Assembly: GCF_008274825.1 (NCBI RefSeq)
Contig: NZ_CP030848.1
Span: 1,364,001 to 1,428,000 of the forward strand
Direction of reading: 5' to 3'
From: Sphingobacterium hotanense
Lineage (GTDB): Bacteria; Bacteroidota; Bacteroidia; Sphingobacteriales; Sphingobacteriaceae
DNA length: 64,000 bases
Below, one piece after another: positions 56,951 through 64,000 of the stretch. The notes beneath the pieces are model-generated. The model had not been told where the DNA came from, ran no database searches, and saw nothing but the letters and a program-made list of their open reading frames with translations. Numbering within the stretch: position 1 is the first letter of the stretch; every line of letters begins with the position of its first letter. The position numbers and the translations under genes were made by a program.

Positions 56951-58057
56951 ATGAGAAAAGTATTATCAGGTTTTATAATTTGTTTATTCAGTATGAATTT
57001 AGGAAATGCTCAAGACACGGCGGGGCAAGGAAAGCTAGAGGTCGTTACTTCATTAGATAAAGCGCAGCCAATAGGTGTTTCTGTTTCTTCGACAAATCGC
57101 GTCTTTGTCTCCTTCCCTCATCGTGAGCCGTACTTGTTTGGGCTGACTGAGATTGTGGAAGGTAAGATGAAGCCATACCCCAATCATAAATGGCAGTTGA
57201 CCATGGGTAATGAACAGGAACATTATGTCAATGTGCAGGATATCTACGTTGATACGGCGGATCAATTGTGGGTGTTGGACAGTAAGCCAGCTCCTAAAAG
57301 TTCGATCTTTGGCGGAGGTGCTGCAGCAGAAGAGCAAGAGGGAAAGTTTAAACTCATACAGTTCGATCTGAAAAGTAATCAACTTGTGCGCATCTATAAT
57401 TTCGAAGACCTTAATAAAGGCAAAGCGGCGCTGAATGATGTTCGCGTGGATACGGAAAAAGGCCTAGCCTATCTTTCTGATCCGGGACAAGCGGGCATTG
57501 TCGTGCTGAATTTGGAAACCGGAACCACAAGAACGGTACTTGGCGATTCAAAATTCACCCTTTCTGACCGAAATATAGTATTGAGCTATGAAGGCAGAGA
57601 AATGCGGGATAAGGATGGCAATCCATTTTCCTCCAATGTCAATGGGATTGCTCTATCGAAGGATAATAAATGGTTTTATTTTAAGCCAATTAATGGATTA
57701 AACTTATATCGTATCGAGACCAAACACTTAGCAGATGAAAGCCTTCGTGATATTGATTTGGTCAACAAGATCGAAAATGTTGCTGAAGTAGGTGTTACGC
57801 ATGGTCTGGTTGCAGATAATGAAGGAAACATCTATCTCACAAACTCCCTAGATTATTCAATCCGCCGAGTGACACCCGAAGGGAAGATCGAATTAATTGT
57901 TCAAGGTCCACGTCTGTTATGGCCTGACTCCTTGGGCGTTGGTTCGGATGGCTATTTATATTTCTCCTGCGCACAGATGCACTTATTGCCACAATGGAAT
58001 GGGGGAGAAGATAAGATCAAATATCCTTTCGAAGTCTATCGTGTTAAGGTCCTATAA
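56951..58057 (+). CDS. major royal jelly / dopachrome-related beta-propeller protein
   Basis: A 368-residue secreted protein from the ATG at 56951 (MRKVLSGFIICLF, signal cleavage after GNAQ). The body resembles the MRJP/yellow family: GVSVSSTNRVFVSFPH, VQDIYVDTADQLWVLDS, and near the end GVTHGLVADNEGNIYLTNSL. This is a six-bladed propeller; bacterial members have no settled function, with ligand binding or lactonase-like activity suggested. The last six bases overlap the end of the convergent Smr gene. Confidence 0.83.
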   Translation: MRKVLSGFIICLFSMNLGNAQDTAGQGKLEVVTSLDKAQPIGVSVSSTNRVFVSFPHREPYLFGLTEIVEGKMKPYPNHKWQLTMGNEQEHYVNVQDIYVDTADQLWVLDSKPAPKSSIFGGGAAAEEQEGKFKLIQFDLKSNQLVRIYNFEDLNKGKAALNDVRVDTEKGLAYLSDPGQAGIVVLNLETGTTRTVLGDSKFTLSDRNIVLSYEGREMRDKDGNPFSSNVNGIALSKDNKWFYFKPINGLNLYRIETKHLADESLRDIDLVNKIENVAEVGVTHGLVADNEGNIYLTNSLDYSIRRVTPEGKIELIVQGPRLLWPDSLGVGSDGYLYFSCAQMHLLPQWNGGEDKIKYPFEVYRVKVL

Positions 58058-58357
58058 ACCGATCAAAACAACAACAATATCTTCATTATGGTAGGCAGGG
58101 TGGAAGTTTGCAATCGCTCCAGACTGTTTGTAATATCTCAGCTCATCATAGACCGCTTGTTTAAGAATGCCCTTTCCCTTGCCGTGGATAAATCGGATTT
58201 CAGGGTAGTCCCAATAGATAGCGGCATCTAATTGCTCCCGGAGGTACGCTATGGCTTCGCCTAGGAGCTCGTCGCGCTCATAGCGATCCAAGTCTTCCAT
58301 AAACGATTCCGAATGGAGATCTACAGTTTTTTGGGGTTTTCCTAATGCTCGTGCCAT
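58052..58357 (-). CDS. small Smr-domain protein
   Basis: A 101-residue protein consisting almost only of an Smr domain, the nuclease-like fold of MutS2. It has the motifs TVDLHSES and IRFIHGKGKGILK (HGxG). Stand-alone Smr proteins may act as nucleases on DNA or RNA; the target here is unknown. A textbook promoter lies only four bases before the ATG, so the transcript is probably leaderless. Its stop overlaps that of the convergent upstream gene by six bases. Confidence 0.85.
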   Translation of the reverse strand: MARALGKPQKTVDLHSESFMEDLDRYERDELLGEAIAYLREQLDAAIYWDYPEIRFIHGKGKGILKQAVYDELRYYKQSGAIANFHPAYHNEDIVVVLIGL

Positions 58358-58361
58358 GCTA

Positions 58362-58392
58362 CAAAAGTACGCTTTGTAGCATCCTCGTCAAA
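58362..58392 (-). promoter_or_regulatory. consensus promoter TTTG-N19-TACTTTTG of the Smr gene
   Basis: On the reverse strand TTTG (58392-58389), exactly 19 bases, then TACTTTTG (58369-58362), matching both Bacteroidota boxes. The expected transcription start falls at or within a base or two of the ATG. Confidence 0.75.
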
Positions 58393-58398
58393 ATGCGT

Positions 58399-59286
58399 TT
58401 AGTGTTTTAATAGGCCTTCGACTAGTTCCTTCGCTTCGTCTATTTTTCCTTGTTCCAGCAAGTCAATATAGGGCTGCAGCTGTTTGTAACTATCAGATGA
58501 GGGTGCAAAGTCTTTCATATAGCTGTATGCCTCCTGAAAATATGGGGATATCTGCTGGCTTTCAATAGCAGGGGTATTATCCATGCCTATGGTCAGCGCA
58601 TTAAAGTATTTACCATACTGTTCCTGAGCAAGTGCTGTATAGGCTTTATTACTATTATTCTTTAGGAAATCCTCCCACCATATTACTCGCTGAACAAGAC
58701 TCTGAAAAGGAATGATGATGGCTGCATCTTCGGCATAACCTTCCAAATTCTCCTTGGCAATCTGTTGCAGCATGATTTCCATGTTCGAAGAAATGTATGG
58801 ATAGAACTCTTTCTGAATATAGAATGGGTTAATCTGCAAACTATACATGCCTTCCGACTGTCTTACTCGATAACCATTCGTATTGATTTTTTTATAGGCA
58901 TCTTCTAACTCATCAGGTGCTTTTCCGCCGTCAACTTCTATGTCGACTAATGCACTGTAGTCAAGCTCATCGTCAATCGCTGATTGATGCCCGTACAGTG
59001 ATACCTTATGCATAAAATCGACCATATCCACGACGCCTTGATCATTATTGATGGTATCGCCGGCATTAAATATTTCCTTAAATTTCTTATTCGCTTTGTC
59101 GATACTGTTCACATCTGTCGTATCTAATGCATCTAAATAGTCTTGAAACATTTCAGCTTTCGAGAGGGCGTATTCTGAAGTAGAACTAGAGTCGGAATAA
59201 TTTGCATCGGAACCTCCTTCATTATTGCTGGAGTTACATGCAGCGAGGAATGTGATAAAGCCCAAATATAGATACCTGAATTTCAT
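58399..59286 (-). CDS. hypothetical lipoprotein
   Basis: A 295-residue protein with a lipobox (FLAAC near residue 17) followed by a Ser/Asn/Gly-rich linker. The rest looks helical, with acidic and aromatic residues (KAEMFQDYLDALDTTDV, IDLLEQGKIDEAKELVEG). I do not recognise a family. Its function is unknown. It is a single gene, and the intergenic stretch after it contains the Smr promoter. Confidence 0.75.
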   Translation of the reverse strand: MKFRYLYLGFITFLAACNSSNNEGGSDANYSDSSSTSEYALSKAEMFQDYLDALDTTDVNSIDKANKKFKEIFNAGDTINNDQGVVDMVDFMHKVSLYGHQSAIDDELDYSALVDIEVDGGKAPDELEDAYKKINTNGYRVRQSEGMYSLQINPFYIQKEFYPYISSNMEIMLQQIAKENLEGYAEDAAIIIPFQSLVQRVIWWEDFLKNNSNKAYTALAQEQYGKYFNALTIGMDNTPAIESQQISPYFQEAYSYMKDFAPSSDSYKQLQPYIDLLEQGKIDEAKELVEGLLKH

Positions 59287-59502
59287 ATGTACTTTTTAGT
59301 GTAAACCAATAAAAGCGGTTGATGTTTTCATTAGGCAAAAACATCTATGCGCTATTTGCAGCAATTAATAAATTAGCAAAGCAATATAGCAGATAAACCT
59401 TAGATTTTTCCCTTTATTATGGAATTTTAGTGCCTCTATGGAGGAAATGTTAAATTATTTCGCAAATAATCAGGATGTTATTGAAATACGTGAAAAATAG
59501 GC

Positions 59503-59533
59503 TTTGCATGTAATTGTAAAGGTTGTATATTTG
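59503..59533 (+). promoter_or_regulatory. consensus promoter TTTG-N19-TATATTTG of tRNA-Pro
   Basis: TTTG at 59503-59506, exactly 19 bases, then TATATTTG at 59526-59533. It lies 25 bases before the mature tRNA. Confidence 0.8.
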
Positions 59534-59558
59534 TGCCACAATAAAGGTGATACCTAAT

Positions 59559-59632
59559 CGGGGTGTAGCGTAGCCCGGTATCGCGCCACATTTGGGATGT
59601 GGAGGTCGTAGGTTCGAATCCTGCCACCCCGA
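59559..59632 (+). tRNA. tRNA-Pro (anticodon TGG)
   Basis: A full cloverleaf. Acceptor CGGGGTG pairs with CACCCCG, followed by discriminator A. The anticodon stem CCACA/TGTGG holds loop TTTGGGA with anticodon TGG at 59593-59595, and the T loop is GGTTCGAATCC. CCA is not encoded. Mobile-DNA remains begin within 150 bases downstream. Confidence 0.97.
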
Positions 59633-59633
59633 C

Positions 59634-59662
59634 AAAAGCCACTGATATTCAGTGGCTTTTTC
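59634..59662 (+). terminator. hairpin terminator of tRNA-Pro
   Basis: AAAAGCCACTGA pairs perfectly with TCAGTGGCTTTT around TAT and continues into a T-rich tail. Confidence 0.93.
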
Positions 59663-59774
59663 TTTTTTCGGACATATTTCGGATATTTTTCATGGAAATT
59701 TTACTGGATCAAGCTGAATTCTTGGGGGGAATACTAAAAATTTCTTAGTTTAGCGTCTTTAATACAGATATCCC

Positions 59775-60128
59775 TTGCAAGAAGCCGAACGTAAATTACT
59801 ATCCCTATTGATGCCCGAAGGGTTTTTGGAATACTTCCAGATTTTAGAAGTCGATCAGGTCGACAATCAACTCCATATTTATTTAGATGAACTTAATATT
59901 GCTCCGACAGGCTATGAGAACAGCAAGTTGGAGTCAAAGGGGTTTATGCCTTCTACTGAGATTTCGGACTTTCCTATTCGAGGTCAGAAAGTTACGCTAC
60001 ATATCCGTCGCCGTCGTTGGACAGTCTTGGATACAGGAGAGATCATCACGAGAGATTGGAACCTGGTGCGTGAGGGCGCTCGAATGACTACGGAATTCGG
60101 GCTTTTTTTAAAGAAGATATTTGGATAA
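59775..60128 (+). CDS. ISAon1-type transposase, N-terminal ORF
   Basis: A 117-residue first ORF of a two-ORF transposase seen in Bacteroidota as the ISAon1-family N-terminal protein. It contains ELNIAPTGYENSKLESKGF and VTLHIRRRRWTVLDTGEII, the DNA-binding part. It starts with TTG at 59775; an in-frame stop lies 12 bases upstream. It overlaps the next ORF by 8 bases in another frame, so coupling or frameshifting may join them. Confidence 0.82.
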   Translation: MQEAERKLLSLLMPEGFLEYFQILEVDQVDNQLHIYLDELNIAPTGYENSKLESKGFMPSTEISDFPIRGQKVTLHIRRRRWTVLDTGEIITRDWNLVREGARMTTEFGLFLKKIFG

Positions 60129-61053
60129 CCATCCTGTAAGCGCCCAATTGGTAGGTCTGTTCTTCCAAATGGACGGCAAGCAACTACAGGATCAGTACAA
60201 GAACCACCTCAGTGATTTCCATGATTGGGACCAAAAGCCGCATGCAGAGAGCTGGACATTGTTCCCTGAAAACATCTCGGAACACCTGAGCATCGATGAG
60301 ACCAGCTTTAGCAACGGTGAGTTATATACCATTGTTAGCACTAAATCGGCAAAAGGCCGTAAAGGGACGATCCTAGCAACTATTAAAGGCACAAAGGCTG
60401 AGGATATCATAGCTGTTCTCGAGCGAATACCCTTGCGCTCAAGGAATAAGGTAAAGGAGGTGACCATGGATATGGCTCCCAACATGGCCAAGGCAATCCG
60501 TAGATGTTTCAGAAATGCCAGACGTGTGGTCGATCGGTTCCATGTCCAAAAGTTAGCCTATGATGCCGTACAGGAACTCCGTATCAAATATCGTTGGGAA
60601 GTCTTGGATGCAGAAAGCAAGAAGATAATGGAATCGCGAAAGCGAGGAACCCCATATGAACCCGAGTTATTGCCCAATGGCGATACGCTCAAACAGCTAT
60701 TGGCTAGATCCAGACACCTCTTGTTCAAGCATCCCAGCCGATGGTCAGAAAGCCAGAAAAACAGGGCTGAATTGCTGTTCATGCGGTTTCCTAAGCTAAA
60801 ACAGGCTTATGATCTTGGAATTGCCTTAGGAGACATCTTCAACAAATGCAGGGACAAAACGATAGCATTTACCAAACTAGGCCTGTGGCATAATCAGGTT
60901 GAGAATGCGGGCATTGCTTCCTTTGAGAGCGTAGCAAGATCCATTGCAGCTCATCATCAATACATTCTCCATTACTTCGACAACAGAAGTACTAATGCAT
61001 CGGCAGAATCGTTCAATGCAAAACTCAAAGCTTTCAGGAGTGTCTCGTCCTAG
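60121..61053 (+). CDS. ISAon1-type transposase, catalytic ORF, 3' truncated
   Basis: A 310-residue catalytic part with ISL3-like DDE features: HLSIDETSFSNGELYTIVS, TMDMAPNMAKAIRRCFRNAR, VVDRFHVQKLAYDAV and, near the end, STNASAESFNAKLKAFR. Relatives normally continue with about 15-20 more residues after KAFR. Here the sequence diverges into SVSS and a stop, so the C-terminus and right end of the element are lost. TTG is the start. The junction is followed by two near-identical 20-base motifs. Confidence 0.83.
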   Translation: MDNHPVSAQLVGLFFQMDGKQLQDQYKNHLSDFHDWDQKPHAESWTLFPENISEHLSIDETSFSNGELYTIVSTKSAKGRKGTILATIKGTKAEDIIAVLERIPLRSRNKVKEVTMDMAPNMAKAIRRCFRNARRVVDRFHVQKLAYDAVQELRIKYRWEVLDAESKKIMESRKRGTPYEPELLPNGDTLKQLLARSRHLLFKHPSRWSESQKNRAELLFMRFPKLKQAYDLGIALGDIFNKCRDKTIAFTKLGLWHNQVENAGIASFESVARSIAAHHQYILHYFDNRSTNASAESFNAKLKAFRSVSS

Positions 61054-61099
61054 AAAAACTTTACAGATTTAACCATTAGTCCTAGAAAGATCTTACAGG
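61047..61099 (+). repeat. paired 20-base motif at the truncation point
   Basis: GTCCTAGAAAAACTTTACAG at 61047-61066 and GTCCTAGAAAGATCTTACAG at 61079-61098 differ at three positions. They follow directly after the broken transposase and may be the end of another, lost element. Confidence 0.7.
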
Positions 61100-61109
61100 T
61101 ATTAATAAT

Positions 61110-61117
61110 TATCTTTG
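61110..61117 (+). promoter_or_regulatory. -7 box (TATCTTTG)
   Basis: An exact TAnnTTTG match, 21 bases before the ATG of the next gene. No TTTG at the expected spacing. Confidence 0.4.
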
Positions 61118-61138
61118 ATTAAATGTATTAACCATATA

Positions 61139-61492
61139 ATGAAAAGCCAGAATTTATCCAATTCACTAATTGAGAGTATTTTTTCTTCCAATACTAAAGA
61201 TTTATATCTTGACGTTGCTGATGCTTTGTTAGAATCAAATATTGATAAGGAAGTTTTAGGAAATATTCCTATAGTAAGTTCTATATATAATTTATATAAG
61301 TCGGCCGTTTCAATTTCAGATAGGATGTTTCTGAAAAAAATATTAGGCTTTCTTTCGGAGCTGGATAGAGTTGATAAGGAGAAAATCGCTTCATTTTATA
61401 AAAAAATCAACACTGATGAAAAGTTTAAAAGAAATGTCGGTGATAAATTAATGTTTATTGTCTATACGGTAGACTTTATTGTAATAAATTAG
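61139..61492 (+). pseudogene. truncated helical protein of unknown family
   Basis: Starts at ATG 61139 (MKSQNLSNSLIESIF). The readable part is helical, with a hydrophobic stretch (GNIPIVSSIYNLYKSAVSI) and a charged segment (FLSELDRVDKEKIASFYKKI). It resembles the first half of a roughly 200-residue family of accessory proteins. After about residue 110 the code runs into the reverse complement of an rteC fragment and stops. I read this as a 5' fragment joined to foreign DNA near 61450. I do not know its function. Confidence 0.6.
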
Positions 61493-61711
61493 TTTACCCA
61501 GTATTTGAGGTTTTATGGTACGGAAGAAATGGATCTCTTCGGCATCATTCTTAAATTCATTTTCAATGATGTACTTTTTAACCGAAAATAAAAGGTCCTG
61601 AAGATATACTGTCATTTCATAAGCTTCGTCAATTAATCTCTTACTTACAGATGAAATTTTATCCTCTTTATTGTGAATTTCTAAGATGATGTTTTCTAAC
61701 GAGTATTTCAT
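61448..61711 (-). pseudogene. rteC N-terminal remnant
   Basis: 87 residues resembling the start of RteC, a regulator of conjugative transposons in Bacteroidota: EIHFFRTIKPQILGKLIYYN. Full RteC is much longer. The frame ends shortly after YNKVYRID, where the overlapping fragment from the other strand begins. It is a trace of a former conjugative element near tRNA-Pro. Confidence 0.65.
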
Positions 61712-62278
61712 AGCGTCTGTTTATTACTGGATTTAGGTAATACATTTTCATTTAATAAGATATTGAGAAAAAATACCTGAATATTATCTTAACTTTTTAT
61801 CACCACACCTTTACATTATAACATTGCAAAAGAGCTCATTCATACTCGCTATAAAGCTCAAAACATAAAACTTAGTGCATAGCAACTATCCTTTTCAATT
61901 CAAAAAAATAATAAAAGCATAAGCGATTTTTTCTGAAAAATCTCAATTATGTTAGTCTTATAAACTTTAATACATTTCTTATCATAACAATCTAAAAATA
62001 TATGGATAAAGTGAACTCGCAATATAAATGACAAATCAAACCCTTCAAAAATATTACAATTTTACCAGTTAAACAAAAATAGATGGTATATAATTAAGCG
62101 AAAAGATGTTGATTTGAGAATTTATTAGAACGGAGATGACAAATTGTTATATGCCCCATACACATGAATTAGTGTAATAATTCATTTTATACATGCCTTC
62201 ATGGGCGCTCGCTTATAAACAACATCAATGCCTAAGCCTATATAAGTTCAGCAGTTCTGGAATTCAGAAAGAAAGGTA
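61712..62278. other. AT-rich spacer, no gene; second operator-like copy
   Basis: About 570 very AT-rich bases without a convincing gene. Bases 62067-62098 (TTTTACCAG, then AAAAATAGATGGTATAT) closely resemble the palindrome at 63085-63116. Its downstream side may have been the promoter of a lost gene. Confidence 0.6.
62067..62098. promoter_or_regulatory. operator-like copy 1 near the CGNR gene
   Basis: It matches the site at 63085-63116 in most positions (TTTACCA, AATAGATGGTA), with a decayed left arm. It lies downstream of the CGNR gene. Confidence 0.5.
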
Positions 62279-62914
62279 TTACCCTTTATCTTTTTTTAAC
62301 TTCAGGCTTTTCTTCTGGCTGTAGCGGTTCATTTTATCGGTAGTGCCGCATGCTTTGATACTACACCATTTCCTACTGGCGTTTTTAGTTTCGTCCAAAA
62401 AGACCCAGCCACACATCGGGCACTCTTTGATCCGTTTTGTCTCATTGTCAGTTAAAAGTTCCGACAACGATTGCACCGCTTTCCAAACAGGAGACAGTAA
62501 GTCGTTTGCGGAATCTATTTGACCCATAGTGAATTTACCATCTATATAAAGTAAACGCTGTCTTGATATTGCATCCACAATCAAAAGATTAGCAGCAGGT
62601 AAATAGGCTGATTTTTTATCATTATCATCTTGTGCTACAGCAGAAATCAGCCCTTGTAGTACTTTGCGTATTTCTTTGATGCGATGTAAAGCGATCAAAG
62701 CTTGCTCGGGCTGTTCGTTGGCTAATTCTTTTAAGCTTTCAAGACGTTCTCGTGGAGAAATTTCCAATTTAAAACACCACGCAATGAAATCATCATATCC
62801 TGCAAAATAGTCATAGTTTTTAGCGGTTTTCCAGGTACTGACAGTATTGACGAAATTACAGCACAATACAGTGCTGTCGATACTCAATGTCTCAATACTA
62901 CGAAATTTCCCCAT
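62279..62914 (-). CDS. ABATE/CGNR zinc-finger transcriptional regulator
   Basis: A 211-residue protein. The N-terminal ABATE region starts after LCCNFVNTVSTW and is helical. The C-terminal zinc finger reads CPMCGWVFLDETKNAS then RKWCSIKACGTTDKMNRY. In the CGNR family the last Cys is followed by Gly-Asn-Arg; here the motif is CGTT, a variation. These proteins are probable sigma-associated or DNA-binding regulators. Similar palindromes lie on both sides of the gene, and a divergent lipoprotein gene follows. Confidence 0.85.
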   Translation of the reverse strand: MGKFRSIETLSIDSTVLCCNFVNTVSTWKTAKNYDYFAGYDDFIAWCFKLEISPRERLESLKELANEQPEQALIALHRIKEIRKVLQGLISAVAQDDNDKKSAYLPAANLLIVDAISRQRLLYIDGKFTMGQIDSANDLLSPVWKAVQSLSELLTDNETKRIKECPMCGWVFLDETKNASRKWCSIKACGTTDKMNRYSQKKSLKLKKDKG

Positions 62915-63084
62915 AAGACAAAGTTATGCTATTTACTACTTAAACCTAAGGATACAACTTAAAATGTTTAATAATGTGACCGTATGTCTATCAAAAGCTT
63001 TAGCACCGATATATTCATTTCTAAATTAGGGTGACTGAATAAAAACTTTACGGTTAGTGTTGTCCGTATTTTAAAAATATGTAA

Positions 63085-63116
63085 ATTTACCATCTAAATC
63101 AAAATAGATGGTAAAT
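63085..63116. promoter_or_regulatory. operator-like 12-bp perfect palindrome
   Basis: ATTTACCATCTA and TAGATGGTAAAT pair perfectly around an 8-base spacer. The site lies just upstream of the -7 box of the lipoprotein gene and overlaps its expected -33 position, so a bound protein would probably block or control transcription. Confidence 0.7.
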
Positions 63117-63123
63117 ATTCTTT

Positions 63124-63131
63124 TAGATTTG
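63124..63131 (+). promoter_or_regulatory. -7 box (TAGATTTG) of the lipoprotein gene
   Basis: An exact TAnnTTTG match located 7 bases after the palindrome, 66 bases before the ATG. Confidence 0.5.
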
Positions 63132-63158
63132 TGTAGCGTTTTTAGTGTGGAGGTCGTA
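63131..63158 (+). other. tRNA-Pro-like fragment
   Basis: GTGTAGCGT then TGTGGAGGTCGTA, both identical and in the same order as in the tRNA-Pro gene (59563-59571 and 59598-59610). The 26 bases between them in the tRNA are replaced by six others. It may be a remnant of a duplicated tRNA or chance. Confidence 0.4.
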
Positions 63159-63197
63159 TTAGTCTAAACTTTTAATCACTTAAAAACTTAAAAAAAA

Positions 63198-63668
63198 ATG
63201 AAAACAAATTTAATTTATGCTGCCTTCGCATTGCTTTTTTGCTTTGCAATTACTTCCTGTGAAAAATCCGACAATAATCCGGAAACAGTTCTTGAAAACA
63301 ATCTGCTGAGAAGTGCCGAAAAATATGCGGAACTGGTAGAGAAAAGAAATGATGGAGATTTCAATATTGAAGATATTAAAAGAAATGATAATATGCTAAC
63401 CATTACAGTTAAAGGTGGTTGCAATCAAGACGATTTCCATGTCGTGTGGGACGGATCTATAATGTTTTCTAGCCCAGGGCAGATCAACCTTGTGCTCAAT
63501 AACAAATCTCAAGAAGACTGTGGCTTAGAAAAACAATTTGATATCAATGTAGACCTTAGCAAGGTTGTGGGAAAGTACGACGCCAAGGACTTTATTTTCA
63601 ACGTAGCCAATGGTTCAAAAAAACAAGATAAATCACTAAATCCTAATGGATCCGTTAAGATCAAGTAA
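63198..63668 (+). CDS. hypothetical lipoprotein
   Basis: A 156-residue protein with signal and lipobox (AITSC). The rest is beta-rich and polar (DNMLTITVKGGCNQDDFHVV, DCGLEKQFDINVDLS), with two Cys in the mature part. No family is recognised. It is divergent from the CGNR gene and has a palindrome over its promoter, so it is the best candidate target of that regulator. Confidence 0.78.
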   Translation: MKTNLIYAAFALLFCFAITSCEKSDNNPETVLENNLLRSAEKYAELVEKRNDGDFNIEDIKRNDNMLTITVKGGCNQDDFHVVWDGSIMFSSPGQINLVLNNKSQEDCGLEKQFDINVDLSKVVGKYDAKDFIFNVANGSKKQDKSLNPNGSVKIK

Positions 63669-63794
63669 AATTTAATTCCATCGGAAAATATTCACTGTAA
63701 TGATTGTATTCGTCAGGTTTAATTTTGTATTACAAAATTGATCTGAAGAATTGTAAGACTGCTAAACCTTTTTAAACCTCATACATAAACTTAA

Positions 63795-64000
63795 ATGGAA
63801 CCAATCACCCACAAGTTTCAACAAGCGATCAAGGAATTAACGGAAATGTTAGAAGCTTTTAGTACTGAACAGCTAAATAAAATTCCTTTTCCAAACAGTT
63901 GGACAGCAGGTCAGGTCGGTGATCATCTTTTAAAATCGTATGGTTCATGGGAAATTTTCAAAGGCGAGACGGAGTTTGCCGAAAGACAGTATGACGAGAA
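63795..64000 (+). CDS. DinB-like protein (5' part)
   Basis: The first 68 residues of a protein that runs off the window. FSTEQLNKIPFPNSWTAGQV and GDHLLKSYGSW match the start of DinB/YfiT-like four-helix proteins, including a metal-binding His in the first helix pair (GDH). Function is unknown; relatives are thiol S-transferases or putative metal-dependent hydrolases. It lies about 125 bases after the lipoprotein gene. Confidence 0.75.
   Translation, partial: MEPITHKFQQAIKELTEMLEAFSTEQLNKIPFPNSWTAGQVGDHLLKSYGSWEIFKGETEFAERQYDE

Larger units (their letters stand above)
62915..63197. other. divergent regulatory spacer
   Basis: Holds the CGNR gene start side, the palindrome at 63085-63116, a -7 box at 63124-63131 and a tRNA-Pro-like fragment at 63131-63158. 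No coding frame. Confidence 0.65.

Noticed and set aside
59450..59635. Reverse-strand frame starting MSGWQDSNLRPPHPKCG
   Set aside because: It is the antisense of tRNA-Pro; such frames are a well-known false annotation.
59633..64000. Direct repeat of the tRNA-Pro 3' end as an att site
   Set aside because: I found no copy of the last 20 bases of the tRNA downstream within the window; only the internal fragment at 63131-63158 matches.
59640..64000. Complete defence or toxin-antitoxin system in the accessory region
   Set aside because: Only fragments, a regulator, a lipoprotein and a DinB-like start are present; no nuclease, toxin pair or helicase set is seen.

Overview
The window looks like a chromosomal segment of a Bacteroidota bacterium, most likely a Sphingobacteriaceae (Sphingobacterium-like). 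The reasons are a moderate GC content, many promoters of the Bacteroidota form TTTG-N19-TAnnTTTG, a fused CcoN-CcoO oxidase subunit, DUF4954, DUF1080 and OmpA/TSP3 proteins, and insertion sequences typical of this phylum (IS982, IS1182, IS110, ISAon1-like). Assignment below phylum is inference, because no rRNA is present.

Layout. 1-4.9 kb: the end of a cbb3 oxidase operon (ccoNO, ccoQ-like, ccoP, ccoG, FixH-like, TauE/SafE-like). 5-13 kb: cardiolipin synthase, a large plug-domain surface protein, then a reverse-strand set of DMT exporter, YihY membrane protein and acyl-CoA synthetase. 13-14.8 kb: an intact IS982 element within a repeat-rich spacer that also holds a 30-bp perfect palindrome. 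14.9-33.7 kb: mostly housekeeping genes (M61 peptidase, folA, thyA, mtaB, phosphate transporter, NlpC/P60 peptidase, aqpZ, dnaX, rlmB, HPP protein, amino-acid permease, DEAD-box helicase), with spacers carrying three interspersed repeat families. 33.7-37.1 kb: an IS1182 element beside a frameshifted IS110. 37.3-49.3 kb: OmpA protein, two universal stress proteins, alaS, a TlpA-like lipoprotein, an OmpR-type regulator, glmS and a DUF4954 protein. 49.4-58.4 kb: a putative periplasmic 3-keto-sugar set (DUF1080, Gfo/Idh/MocA, DUF1080), a second IS1182 in a terminator loop, a Tmm-like flavin monooxygenase, a royal-jelly-family protein and an Smr protein. 58.4-64 kb: a lipoprotein, tRNA-Pro, then mobile-DNA scars (truncated ISAon1-like transposase, a truncated gene abutting an rteC remnant), a CGNR zinc-finger regulator with two similar operator-like palindromes, a lipoprotein and the start of a DinB-like gene.

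How genes work together. The cco genes encode a high-affinity terminal oxidase with its assembly factors. thyA and folA are a one-carbon pair: ThyA makes dihydrofolate and FolA recycles it. The DUF1080/Gfo cluster is consistent with oxidation and cleavage of sugars through 3-keto intermediates in the cell envelope. The strongest unusual signals are a ten-A slippage tract in dnaX with stops in both shifted frames, an IS1182 placed in a terminator loop, a nested inverted-repeat block at 23.7-24.0 kb, a 77-bp repeat family that may be an IS110 target, and a palindrome pair around the CGNR gene. I found no CRISPR array, rRNA or recognisable complete defence system.
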